Origin: Pseudocolwellia sp. AS88
GTDB lineage: Bacteria > Pseudomonadota > Gammaproteobacteria > Enterobacterales > Alteromonadaceae
Direction of reading: 5' to 3'
Length of the DNA: 64,000 nt
NCBI RefSeq assembly: GCF_030551755.1
Contig: NZ_JAUPEC010000002.1
Coordinates: 62,001 to 126,000 of the forward strand
Part shown: positions 18,349 to 27,730 of the stretch, in pieces
Layout: each line of letters begins with the position of its first letter
Numbering within the stretch: position 1 is the first letter of the stretch
The notes under the pieces: model-generated
Databases searched by the model: none
Seen by the model: only the letters and a program-made list of their open reading frames with translations
Told to the model about the DNA's origin: nothing
Translations under genes and position numbers: made by a program

Positions 18349-18939
18349 ATGAGCAATGTGCCCGTTAATAACGGCCGACGACGCTTTTTGACTGCTGCTA
18401 CTTCTGTAGTTGGTGGCGTAGGTGTAGTTGGTGTAGCTGTGCCTTTCATTGGCTCGTGGAACCCAAGTGCTAGAGCGAAAGCTGCTGGTGCTCCGGTTGA
18501 AGTTAATGTAAGTAAAATTGAGCCAGGCCAAATGATCCGTGCTGAATGGCGTGGTAAACCTGTGTATATAATTCGTCGTACTGACGCTATTGTGGAAGCT
18601 TTAAGCAAACATGATTCTCAGTTACGTGATCCAGAGTCTGCTGAACCTCAGCAACCTGAGTATGCAACTAATCCTTACCGCTCAATTAAACCTGAGTTTA
18701 TGGTAGCGTTAGGTGTTTGTACTCATTTAGGTTGTGCTCCTACTCATCATAAAGGCGACTTTGAAGAGTTTGTTACTGGTGTTAAAGATGGTTTCTTCTG
18801 TCCGTGTCATGGTTCTAAATTTGATATGGCTGGCCGTGTATTCCAAGGCGTACCTGCACCTTTAAACTTAGTAGTTCCTGACCACTCTTTCCCAACTGAA
18901 GACACCTTATTAGTTGGTGTTGCACCAGGAGAAGCATAA
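18349..18939 (+). CDS. petA: Ubiquinol-cytochrome c reductase, Rieske iron-sulfur subunit
   Basis: A 196-residue Rieske protein of the bc1 complex. A Tat-type signal anchor (GRRRFLTAATSVVGG, the arginine motif within the first 15 residues) inserts it in the membrane. The 2Fe-2S ligands lie in CTHLGCAP and CPCHGSKFD (Cys-x-His pairs, with the two extra disulfide cysteines). It transfers electrons from ubiquinol to cytochrome c1. It is first in petABC; its stop overlaps the petB start by one base (TAATG). Confidence 0.97.
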   Translation: MSNVPVNNGRRRFLTAATSVVGGVGVVGVAVPFIGSWNPSARAKAAGAPVEVNVSKIEPGQMIRAEWRGKPVYIIRRTDAIVEALSKHDSQLRDPESAEPQQPEYATNPYRSIKPEFMVALGVCTHLGCAPTHHKGDFEEFVTGVKDGFFCPCHGSKFDMAGRVFQGVPAPLNLVVPDHSFPTEDTLLVGVAPGEA

Positions 18940-20201
18940 TGAATAGCTTTATGGCTTGGATCGAGAAACGCTTACCTTTCATGGATGCCATGAATAAGCA
19001 TGCTATTCAATATCCAGCACCTAAAAATTTCAATTTTTGGTATGTGTTCGGTATTTTAGCAACTGTAGTTTTAGTAAACCAAATCCTTACGGGTGTTTGG
19101 TTAACAATGAATTATGAACCATCTGGCGATGGCGCATTTGCTTCTGTTGAATATATTATGCGTGATGTCGACTACGGTTGGTTATTACGTTATATGCATT
19201 CTACGGGTGCTTCAGCATTCTTCATCGTAATTTATTTACATATGTTCCGCGGTGTTATGTATGGTTCTTACCAGAAACCACGTGAACTTCTATGGATCTT
19301 CGGTATGCTAATTTACTTAGTATTAATGGCTGAAGCGTTTATGGGGTACTTATTACCTTGGGGTAACATGAGTTACTGGGGTGCGCAGGTAATTATTTCA
19401 TTATTTGGTGCTATTCCTGTTATTGGTGAAGACTTAACAATTTGGATCAAGGGTGACTATGTTATCTCTGGTGCTACGTTAAACCGTTTCTTCGCATTAC
19501 ATGTTATTGCATTACCACTTGTTCTTGTAATTCTTGTGTTCTTACACATTTTAGCATTACATGAAGTAGGTTCTAACAACCCAGATGGCTCTAATATTAA
19601 GAAGCCTAAAGGTAGTATGAAACCTGAAGAATTATCTAAATTTACTTTCCATGAGCAATATACTAAGAAGTATGACATTGTTGATGCGATACCATTCCAC
19701 CCTTACTACACTGTTAAAGATTTAGTAGCGGTTGTTATATTCTTGATTCTATTTTCTTGGGTAATGTTCTTCTTCCCTGAAGGTGGTGGATATTTCCTTG
19801 AGCCGCCAAACTTTACGCCTGCGAATGGTTTGAAAACTCCTGAGCATATTGCTCCAGTTTGGTACTTCGGTCCTTTCTACACGGTATTACGTGTTATTCC
19901 TGATAAGTTATTAGGTATGATTGCGATGTTTGCTGCAATTGGTATGTTATTCGCTTTACCTTGGTTTGACCGTGGTGTTGTTCGTTCATTCAGATACCGT
20001 AGTAAATTACATCTTTTAAACTTAACTCAGTTTGCAATTTGTTTTGTTGCTTTAGGTGTTTTAGGTACAATGCCAGCTTCAGATCTAGCTAACCTAATTG
20101 GTAGACTTGCAACTTTAGGCTATTTTGGTTTCTTCGTTTTCCTATGGTTCTATAGTAAAGGTGAGAAGACTAAGCCAGTTCCAGAGAGGGTAACAGGATA
20201 A
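18939..20201 (+). CDS. petB: Ubiquinol-cytochrome c reductase, cytochrome b subunit
   Basis: A 420-residue multi-span membrane protein holding haems bL and bH. It shows the cytochrome b core: WYVFGILATVVLVNQILTG, YMHSTGASAFFIVIYLHMFRG (haem His), LPWGNMSYWGAQVI at the Qo side, and RFFALHVIALPLVLVILVFLHILALHEVGSNNP with the second pair of haem His. The PEF-type Qo motif appears as APVWYFGPFY (PVWYF), a common bacterial variant. It forms the quinol oxidation and reduction sites. It overlaps petA and petC by one base each, indicating tight co-translation. Confidence 0.97.
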   Translation: MNSFMAWIEKRLPFMDAMNKHAIQYPAPKNFNFWYVFGILATVVLVNQILTGVWLTMNYEPSGDGAFASVEYIMRDVDYGWLLRYMHSTGASAFFIVIYLHMFRGVMYGSYQKPRELLWIFGMLIYLVLMAEAFMGYLLPWGNMSYWGAQVIISLFGAIPVIGEDLTIWIKGDYVISGATLNRFFALHVIALPLVLVILVFLHILALHEVGSNNPDGSNIKKPKGSMKPEELSKFTFHEQYTKKYDIVDAIPFHPYYTVKDLVAVVIFLILFSWVMFFFPEGGGYFLEPPNFTPANGLKTPEHIAPVWYFGPFYTVLRVIPDKLLGMIAMFAAIGMLFALPWFDRGVVRSFRYRSKLHLLNLTQFAICFVALGVLGTMPASDLANLIGRLATLGYFGFFVFLWFYSKGEKTKPVPERVTG

Positions 20202-20899
20202 TGAAAAAATTCATTTTAGCTTTATTAGCACTTGCTCCTATGCTTGCTATTGCAGCAGGCCCTAGCTTACATTTAGATAGCGCAGATAATGATTTATCAG
20301 ATAAAGAGTCACTTAAACGTGGTTTCGAGTCTTACTTAAATTACTGTTTAGGTTGTCATCAACTTCAGTACCAACGTTATGGTCGTACGTTTGACGATTT
20401 AGGTATAGATCAAGCTGAAGGTGTTAAAAATTGGATGCCTACTGGTGAGAAAGCAGGTGATCATATTTTAAATACGATGCCAGCCAAAGATGCAGCTGCT
20501 TGGTTTGGTAGCACACCACCAGACTTAACATTAGAAGCTCGTTTTAGAAGCCCTGATTATATTTACACTTACTTACGTTCTTTTTATGTTGATGAGAATC
20601 GTCCGTTTGGTGTAAACAACAAGGTTTTCCCTGATGTTGGTATGCCGCATGTACTACAAGGTTTACAAGGTGTTCGTACAGTAAATGAACATGGTGAACT
20701 TGGAGAAGCACAAGGTGGGTCAATGACTGAAGAAGAGTATGATGCTTTTGTTCGAGATTTAACCAACTTTTTAGAATATACTGCAGAGCCAAACAAACTT
20801 GAGCGTAAGAGCTTAGGTTACTGGGTTATCGGTTTTCTATTCATCTTCTTGATCTTCGCGTACTTATTGAAGAAAGAATATTGGAGAGATGTACACTAG
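20201..20899 (+). CDS. petC: Ubiquinol-cytochrome c reductase, cytochrome c1 subunit
   Basis: A 232-residue cytochrome c1. A signal peptide (FILALLALAPMLAIAAG) is followed by the haem c motif CLGCH near residue 49, FRSPDYIYTYLRSFY, a distal Met region (GMPHVLQGLQGV) and one C-terminal anchor helix (GYWVIGFLFIFLIFAYLL) with a positive KKEYW tail. It passes electrons to soluble cytochrome c. It is the last gene of petABC, followed by a terminator. Confidence 0.97.
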   Translation: MKKFILALLALAPMLAIAAGPSLHLDSADNDLSDKESLKRGFESYLNYCLGCHQLQYQRYGRTFDDLGIDQAEGVKNWMPTGEKAGDHILNTMPAKDAAAWFGSTPPDLTLEARFRSPDYIYTYLRSFYVDENRPFGVNNKVFPDVGMPHVLQGLQGVRTVNEHGELGEAQGGSMTEEEYDAFVRDLTNFLEYTAEPNKLERKSLGYWVIGFLFIFLIFAYLLKKEYWRDVH

Positions 20900-20930
20900 T
20901 TAATAGCTGTGTATTGTATCTTTCTTGATT

Positions 20931-20957
20931 GGGGGCTTTGTGCCCCCTTTGTTAGTT
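20931..20957 (+). terminator. petABC terminator
   Basis: GGGGGC pairs with GCCCCC around a TTTGT loop, followed by TTTGTTAG. The T tract is short, so read-through into sspA is possible. Confidence 0.7.
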
Positions 20958-20984
20958 TTTATTTAAAGAATTTTGGGAGTCAAA

Positions 20985-21626
20985 ATGGCCGTAACTGCAA
21001 ACAAACGCTCTGTTATGAATTTATATTCACATGCTGATGACATGTATAGTCATCAAACACGCATAGTATTAGCAGAAAAGGGTGTTGGCGTAGACATACA
21101 CCTAGTTGATTTGGCAAACCTGCCGGAAGACTTACTAGACCTAAATCCATACGGTACTGTTCCAACGCTTATCGATAGAGAATTAGCGTTATATGAAGCA
21201 AGTATCATTATTGAATATTTAGATGAGCGTTTTCCTCATCCACCATTAATGCCTGTATACCCAGTTTCACGTGGTAGAAGTCGTTTAATGATGCACAGAG
21301 TTGAACAAGATTGGTATAGCCTAGCTAAGACTATTTATAACGGTCCAGCTGACGCTGCTGCTAAAGCACGCCAAGAACTTAAAGAAAGTTTATTAAGTGT
21401 TGCGCCTATCTTAAACGAAGCACCATACTTTATGAGTGAAGAGTTTAGCTTAGTTGATTGTTACTTAGCTCCGTTATTATGGAGATTACCTGTATTAGGT
21501 ATTGAGCTTGATGGTCAAGGTTCTAAAGAATTAAAAACTTATATGTTACGAGTTTTTGAACGTGAATCTTTCCAAGCTTCTTTAACTGAGTCTGAGCGTG
21601 AATTACGTTTTGGAAATCCAGTATAG
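20985..21626 (+). CDS. sspA: Stringent starvation protein A
   Basis: A 213-residue RNA-polymerase-associated protein with a glutathione-transferase fold. The N-terminal thioredoxin-like half has SVMNLYSHADDMYSHQTRIVLAEKG and NPYGTVPTLIDRELALYEASIIIEYLDERFPHPPL, close to E. coli SspA. SspA binds sigma70 holoenzyme and affects stationary-phase transcription. Start chosen at MAVTANKRS, 5 bases after GGGAG. It lies directly upstream of sspB, whose GTG start shares one base with the sspA stop. Confidence 0.96.
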   Translation: MAVTANKRSVMNLYSHADDMYSHQTRIVLAEKGVGVDIHLVDLANLPEDLLDLNPYGTVPTLIDRELALYEASIIIEYLDERFPHPPLMPVYPVSRGRSRLMMHRVEQDWYSLAKTIYNGPADAAAKARQELKESLLSVAPILNEAPYFMSEEFSLVDCYLAPLLWRLPVLGIELDGQGSKELKTYMLRVFERESFQASLTESERELRFGNPV

Positions 21627-22084
21627 TGTCTGATGTTAAGATGACATCCAACAAGCCTTATTTAGTTAAAGCTTATTACGATTGGATTTCAGATAACGAA
21701 TTAACACCTTACATCATGGTAGACGTTAATGTTTACGGTGTTTTAGTTCCTATGGCTTATGTTACCGACGGTCAAATAGTTCTAAATGTATCTGGTGGTG
21801 CTGTAGGTGTTATTTCTTTAGGAGCTGACACTATTGAGTTTAGCGCTAGGTTTGGCGGTAAGCTTGAGCACATTGTTGTGCCTTACGGCGCAATAGGCGC
21901 GATATATGCGAAGGAAACGGGTGCTGGCACCTCGTTACCTATCGAACATCCTATTGAGCAAGAAGAAGAGCCTAAAGCTACTTCAACACCTCGAGCTACA
22001 TTAACGAGTGTTGATAATAATAGCCAAAAGTCTTCTTCATCAGCCAAGCCGAAAGGCGGAGCTACGCTGAAAGTGATTAAATAA
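21626..22084 (+). CDS. sspB: ClpXP protease specificity-enhancing factor SspB
   Basis: A 152-residue adaptor that hands ssrA-tagged proteins to ClpXP. The N-terminal substrate-binding domain shows PYLVKAYYDWISDNELTPYI, DGQIVLNVSGGAVG and FSARFGGK. A disordered acidic/Ser-rich linker leads to the ClpX-docking tail GGATLKVIK, matching the E. coli tail. The GTG start at 21626 puts ten residues before PYL, exactly as in E. coli; the ATG at 21641 would remove five. Odd point: the TAA stop is also the first three bases of the family B element that follows. Confidence 0.95.
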   Translation: MSDVKMTSNKPYLVKAYYDWISDNELTPYIMVDVNVYGVLVPMAYVTDGQIVLNVSGGAVGVISLGADTIEFSARFGGKLEHIVVPYGAIGAIYAKETGAGTSLPIEHPIEQEEEPKATSTPRATLTSVDNNSQKSSSSAKPKGGATLKVIK

Positions 22085-22363
22085 CCTCAACTCGGGATAA
22101 GCAAAGTTACTCAATATGCTATTTTTAAGCCTAACATCGTTGCCTACATGGATGTAGGTACTTAGTTTTTATCGGGAATAAAAAAACTGTGTATTCGTTA
22201 CCAATAGCCAGCTATTGGATACACAAATCCGCCTTGCTAGGCATAAAACTATCAATATAGAGTCATCATATTACATGTAAAGTACTCTGATGGTTCTTTA
22301 ATTTATTGATAAATAATTCTTTTTATTGAATGTTATGACATTCATTATCCCGAATTGAGGTTA
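22082..22363. repeat. Family B miniature inverted-repeat element B1
   Basis: The 282-base element is bounded by TAACCTCAACTCGGGATAA (22082-22100) and TTATCCCGAATTGAGGTTA (22345-22363), inverted copies identical at 18 of 19 positions. No coding potential. Inside, CCTACATGGATGTAGG (about 22142-22157) forms a small palindrome also present in family C. Just after it, TAACCTCAACTCAGGTTA (22366-22383) looks like a second, collapsed pair of ends. Confidence 0.85.
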
Positions 22364-22417
22364 AATAACCTCAACTCAGGTTAAGCTACATAGGTTTAAA
22401 ACTTATTTAGCAGAAAC

Positions 22418-22448
22418 AAAAAAGCAAGCTTAGTCGCTTGCTTTTTTT
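22418..22448. terminator. Bidirectional terminator between sspB and dolP
   Basis: AAAAAAGCAAGC and GCTTGCTTTTTTT pair around TTAGTC, with A/T tracts on both sides. A second perfect 10-base inverted repeat, ACGTTTAGTT/AACTAAACGT (22470-22492), follows just past the dolP stop. The sspB signal is now separated from its gene by element B1. Confidence 0.85.
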
Positions 22449-22500
22449 GTGCTCAAATTTTACTAAGAAACGTTTAGTTCATAACTAAACGTCGTTTCGT

Positions 22501-23070
22501 TTATAGGTATTCAAACAACTTGTATACTCGACTTACACCGGTTAGGTTACGGGCAACGTCAACAGCTGTATTTGCTTGAGCTTCAGGTAGTAAGCCCATT
22601 AAGAATACTTCTCCATTTTCAGTTACAACCTTAACATCTTTGGCATTTACATTGTCTTCAGCTAACAAAGCTGCTTTTACTTTAGAAGTAAGCCATAAAT
22701 CATTACTTTTAGTGGTAGTAGAAATGATGTTGCCAATTCTAATTTGGTTATGAACCGTTAAAACACCATTGATGTTACTTAGGGTTTTCATGACTTGATC
22801 ACGTAGTTGAGTCGTAGGTGCCTGACCAACCGCTAATACACTACCGTTAACGCTAATTACTTGAATGTTAGTGTGTTCACTTAATTCAGGCATTTTAGCT
22901 AACTGATTGTGAGCAACTAGTTCAATACGTTGGTCATCAATTTGTTTACCTAGTGTTCTATTGTCGGTTGCAACACTTGTACCGCCAACAATAGCGACAA
23001 CAGCAGCAGCCGCACAACCTTGTAATATAGTTACACAAGCTAATACGATGAGTGATTTCTTAAATTGCAT
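22501..23070 (-). CDS. dolP: BON-domain outer-membrane lipoprotein DolP (YraP)
   Basis: A 189-residue lipoprotein with lipobox LQGC (Cys about residue 19), followed by two BON domains (about residues 45-110 and 118-189). GSVLAVGQAP and GEVFLMGLLPEAQAN mark the conserved Gly positions. DolP supports outer-membrane integrity at division sites by binding anionic lipid. Start chosen at MQFKKS, with GGAAG 8 bases upstream; it lies 2 bases past the diaA stop. It is the last gene of lpoA-yraN-diaA-dolP, the same order as in E. coli. Confidence 0.93.
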   Translation of the reverse strand: MQFKKSLIVLACVTILQGCAAAAVVAIVGGTSVATDNRTLGKQIDDQRIELVAHNQLAKMPELSEHTNIQVISVNGSVLAVGQAPTTQLRDQVMKTLSNINGVLTVHNQIRIGNIISTTTKSNDLWLTSKVKAALLAEDNVNAKDVKVVTENGEVFLMGLLPEAQANTAVDVARNLTGVSRVYKLFEYL

Positions 23071-23072
23071 TG

Positions 23073-24079
<1,007 letters not shown>

Positions 24080-25971
24080 TGTTATATTGTCCCCAGAGAA
24101 TACTTCGAGAAATAATATTGTTCTTATCCATATTTAATTCACCTGTTTGTCCGAAGTGTCTTAAATAAGGTAGGTCTCTCATTAGTTCTAATTTAGGCAT
24201 AATTTGTAAGCTATCGAAGCCTAAAGCAAATATACGTTGCAGGCTTTCTGGTCTATTAGGCCAAAGTTGATCACTGATCGTATATTGGGTTTTATTTTGT
24301 GCTTGGCTTTCTAGTAACCAAGGGATTTCAGAAAAGGTTAAGCCAGACAAGTCTCTTATTTCAGCATCTTCAGTTGCACCTTTGTGACTTAACGAGCTTG
24401 CAAACATTGGGATAGTGTCAGAGTAGGTACTTGTATTCACATCAATAAATGGCTTTATTAGTCGAGTATATTGCGATGGAGCCGCAATAAATATCATGTC
24501 TATATCGCGTCTATTACGGTTTTCAGTTTTAATCTTTTGGCTAATTTGAGCTTCAAGATTACGAATACGCGCAGTACTTACATCAATGTCTAAACTTGTT
24601 TTAAGGTCTTTTTGCATATCTTGATTTGGTGGTAGTTGCACTGTTTCAAGTAAGTCGCCCGTTAACTCTTGCCATTTACTAACAAACGAAGCGGCTATCT
24701 TACGACTTGCGCTATCTTGCGTGGCAAATAAAACAGGATGTTTATAATTTCTATTTGCAAGAACTGTAGCTGCTTGAATAGCTTCGTCCTCTCTTTTCAT
24801 TGAAAGAGCGAAATGGTTGTAAGCTAAGTTACCTAAAGTCGGTATGTTTAATAATAGCGTAAGTTGCTGTATTTCTGTTTGAGCAATATATTCATCAACA
24901 TTAGGCTTGAGTAATGGCCCAATAACATGATCGATTTCTTCATCTTTAAAGCGTTGAGCTAATGTTGTGAAATCAAGATCTGTTGTATCAATAAAAGTTA
25001 ACAAGGTTTGGTCGTTATAGCCTGCTAATATACCTTGTTGAACGATTTCTCCAATGCTTTCGTGCTTACCTGAAAGTGGTAACAAAATAGCGATATGGTT
25101 AATTACTGGTGTGTCTGCTTGGCTTACAAGAAGTAGTTGCTCAGCAATAAATTTAGCTGGATGGTTATAATATTTAGCTTGGAATTCGATAACTTTTTGA
25201 TCGAATATTACTTTATTGTCGCCCCATTTATTGGCTTTTAAAATTAAGTCTAACCAGCCTTCAAAGTAAGGTGGTTTTAGGTTTTTTAACTGTTGAAGCT
25301 CCCAATTTGATAATGAGCTAAGCTCACTCCATAAAGTCATTAGGTTGCTGTTGTCTACGTGAGTATTTTGGCTAAAAGCGAGTAAGGAAGCATTACTTGC
25401 GCGAATGTTGTTATTCTTTTTCTTTTCAGAAATGGCAGTAACCACATAGTATTGATAATTAGGTTCTACATCTTCCTCAGCAATAAAGTTGTTAGCTAAA
25501 CTTAATTGCGCTTCAGCTTCTTTGTTTTTATCTAACGCAAATAAACTTTCCGCTCTGATAAGGTAGGTATTAAATAATTCTTCATTACTCAGTGGTAATT
25601 TAATTAACTCACCAGCTAACCATAACGATTTAACATAATTTTTTTCATTATTATAAGTTTGTGCTGCTTTAAGCATGAGAAGAATAGCATCTTCAGGTGA
25701 TGCATTTTTTGCATCTCGCAGATAGTCTTTCGCAGTTACGCCTTGTTCAACCTCTAATACGGCTTCTTCATTCGTTACCGGCTGAACGGTTTTAGGTTTT
25801 TTTTCAGGGCTAGCACAACTAGAAACTATCAGAATGGTGATAAAAACTGATAATATGCGTTTTTTGAAAGAATATACTGTTGTTTGGGTCACTTATAATA
25901 GATCCATGCGTCATAATATCCCTTATAATAAACGTCATCCACTTCAGTCTCAACTATAGCGAACATATTAC

Positions 25972-26820
25972 ATGCAAACATCTATCGACGCGGGCACTTT
26001 GTATATTGTAGCCACACCTATTGGCAACCTGGGTGATATTTCACAAAGAGCTTTAGACGTTCTAACTCAAGTAGACCTAATCGCATGTGAAGATACGCGT
26101 CATACTCAAAAATTACTTTCGGCTTATAGTATTAAAAATAAAACGATGTCGATGCATGATCATAACGAACGTCAACGACAAGAGCATATAGCCAAGTTGC
26201 TAACAGAAGGGCAAAGTATCGCGCTGGTATCAGATGCTGGAACGCCTTTGATAAGTGATCCTGGCTTCCATTTAGTTAGGCATTGTCGTCAACAAGGCTT
26301 AAAAGTTTCACCAATTCCTGGGGCTTGTGCTGCAATTGCTGCTTTATCTGCGGCTGGGTTACCGACAGATAGGTTTTCATTTGAAGGTTTTTTACCGTCT
26401 AAATCAGGTGCGCGCCAAGCAGCATTATTAAATCTTGCCAATGAAGAAAGAACTATGGTGTTTTATGATGCACCAAGACGAGCGATTGATACCGTTGCAG
26501 ATATAGTTACCGTGTTAGGCGGCGATCGTTATGTGGTTATCGCACGTGAACTAACCAAAACTTTTGAAACCATTTATTCAGATACCGCTGAAAACTTATT
26601 AACTTGGTTAAATGAAGATCCAAACCAACTAAAAGGTGAAATGGTACTTATTATTGAAGGTTTTAAAGTTGACCCGAATGCTATTTCCCCAAAAATTATT
26701 GATACTCTTAAGTTATTGTTAAAAGAAATGAAACCAAAAACAGCTTGCGCAATAACTGCCGAGATTTATGGTGTGAAGAAGAATGCACTTTACGATTTTG
26801 CCTTAGAGTTAAAAGGATAA
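25972..26820 (+). CDS. rsmI: 16S rRNA (cytidine1402-2'-O)-methyltransferase
   Basis: A 282-residue SAM-dependent methyltransferase of the tetrapyrrole-methylase fold. LYIVATPIGNLGDISQRALDVL, DLIACEDTRHTQKLL and ALVSDAGTPLISDPGFHLV are the RsmI signatures, followed by SFEGFLPSK and FYDAPRR. It methylates the ribose of C1402 in the decoding centre. It is divergent from lpoA and lies just upstream of rnpB. Confidence 0.96.
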   Translation: MQTSIDAGTLYIVATPIGNLGDISQRALDVLTQVDLIACEDTRHTQKLLSAYSIKNKTMSMHDHNERQRQEHIAKLLTEGQSIALVSDAGTPLISDPGFHLVRHCRQQGLKVSPIPGACAAIAALSAAGLPTDRFSFEGFLPSKSGARQAALLNLANEERTMVFYDAPRRAIDTVADIVTVLGGDRYVVIARELTKTFETIYSDTAENLLTWLNEDPNQLKGEMVLIIEGFKVDPNAISPKIIDTLKLLLKEMKPKTACAITAEIYGVKKNALYDFALELKG

Positions 26821-26898
26821 TAATCCAACAACTGAAGCCTTAAACTTCATAAACATCTAAGTTATTAACGTATTTCAGCCATACATCTTATTTTGCTA

Positions 26899-26927
26899 TT
26901 GGTGATATCAGGTATTTACTGTAGAAT
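26899..26927 (+). promoter_or_regulatory. Promoter of rnpB
   Basis: TTGGTG (26899-26904) and TAGAAT (26922-26927) are separated by 17 bases and lie 6 bases before the expected 5' end of the RNA. The GCGCCGCG that follows is a GC-rich discriminator. Confidence 0.65.
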
Positions 26928-26932
26928 GCGCC

Positions 26933-27316
26933 GCGAGTTGATCAGACAATCGCTGCTTTATCGTTGTATTTAGTGCTTCGGCATTTTATATACGGGTAGG
27001 GGGGAGGAAAGTCCGGGCTCCAATGAGCAGGGTGCCAGGTAACGCCTGGGCGGCGCAAGCCGACGACAAGTGCAGCAGAGAGAAGACCGCCGATGACCGC
27101 TTGCGGAACAGGTAAGGCTGAAAGGGTGCGGTAAGAGCGCACCGGACCACTGGTAACAGTTGGTTGCAGGGTAAACTCCACCCGGAGCAAGACCAAATAG
27201 GGTTTCATATGGCGTGGCTCGCGTTGAAACCGGGTAGGTTGCTTGAGCCTTAGAGCGATTTAAGGCCTAGACGAATGATTGTCCTAGACAAAACCCGGCT
27301 TATCGGTCAACTCACT
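26933..27316 (+). ncRNA. rnpB: RNase P RNA (class A)
   Basis: The catalytic RNA that trims the 5' leader of tRNA precursors. Recognised by conserved blocks in order: GAGGAAAGTCCGGGCTCC (about 27004), CAGGGTGCCAGGTAACGCC, AGAGAGAAGACCGCCGATG, GTGAAAGGGTGCGGTAAGAG-like block, GGTAAACTCCACCCGGAGCAA, CCAAATAGGG, and the 3' part GGCCTAGACGAATGATTGTCC...AACCCGGCTTATCGGTCA. The 5' and 3' ends (about 26933 and 27316) are placed by alignment with remembered E. coli M1 RNA and may shift by a few bases. It is followed by partial copies of its own 3' end. Confidence 0.96.
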
Positions 27317-27326
27317 AAATTCAATT

Positions 27327-27460
27327 AGACGAATGATTGTCCTATCCGCTATACCTAAACTCAGCGGCTTATCAGTCAGTTCGCTAAATTCAATTAGACG
27401 AATGATTGTCCTATCCGCTATACCTAAACTCAGCGGCTTATCAGTCAGTTCGCTAAATTT
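27327..27460 (+). repeat. Two tandem copies of the rnpB 3' end
   Basis: Copies begin at 27327 and 27396 (period 69). Each starts AGACGAATGATTGTCC, as in rnpB itself from 27269, and ends in GGCTTATCAGTCAGTTCGCTAAATT, a variant of the rnpB terminus. In each copy CCGCT and AGCGG could form a short stem. E. coli is known to carry tandem repeats that include the rnpB 3' end downstream of that gene; this is an analogous arrangement. Confidence 0.9.
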
Positions 27461-27471
27461 AAAGAATACAG

Positions 27472-27502
27472 AAAGCCTTAACAGAAATGTTAGGGCTTTT
27501 TT
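27472..27502 (+). terminator. Terminator after the rnpB tail repeats
   Basis: AAAGCCTTAACA and TGTTAGGGCTTTTTT pair around GAAA, with a long T run. Probably the main rnpB terminator. Confidence 0.85.
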
Positions 27503-27575
27503 GTTTTTTAGGATTTGTTATTGAAAGTTTGGATAGTAATCTGTTTTTGCTATTTTTTGATAAAATAAACAAGCT

Positions 27576-27640
27576 AGACAATTAATTGTCCTATCCGCTA
27601 AATCTAAACTCGGCGGCTTATCGGTCAACTCACTAAATTC
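27576..27640 (+). repeat. Third, more diverged copy of the rnpB 3' end
   Basis: AGACAATTAATTGTCCTATCCGCT, then GGCGGCTTATCGGTCAACTCACTAAATTC. The last part is identical to the genuine rnpB end (27297-27321), whereas the tandem copies at 27327 and 27396 differ there. This copy lies beyond the terminator at 27472-27502. Confidence 0.85.
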
Positions 27641-27645
27641 TAAGA

Positions 27646-27690
27646 ACAAAAAAAGCATAGCCGGTTACCCAGACTATGCTTTATTTTTTA
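27646..27690. terminator. Bidirectional terminator, TonB receptor gene / rnpB region
   Basis: GCATAG pairs with CTATGC (27655-27680) with A tracts before and T tracts after. On the minus strand it ends the receptor gene. Confidence 0.7.
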
Positions 27691-27730
27691 ACACTAATAA
27701 GTCTTAATACTTTTTAGTTCATATACTTAT

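Noticed and set aside
26942-27208. 88-residue minus-strand open frame
   Set aside because: It lies entirely within and antisense to RNase P RNA; the conserved RNA explains its sequence.
27333-27524. Open frame encoding a repeated MIVLSAIPKLSG... peptide
   Set aside because: It is a translation of the tandem rnpB-tail repeats and their terminator; the repeat of the peptide mirrors the DNA repeat, and no ribosome-binding site is present.
27269-27640. Possible CRISPR array (direct repeats with spacers)
   Set aside because: The repeats are imperfect copies of the rnpB 3' end without unique spacers, and no cas genes are present.
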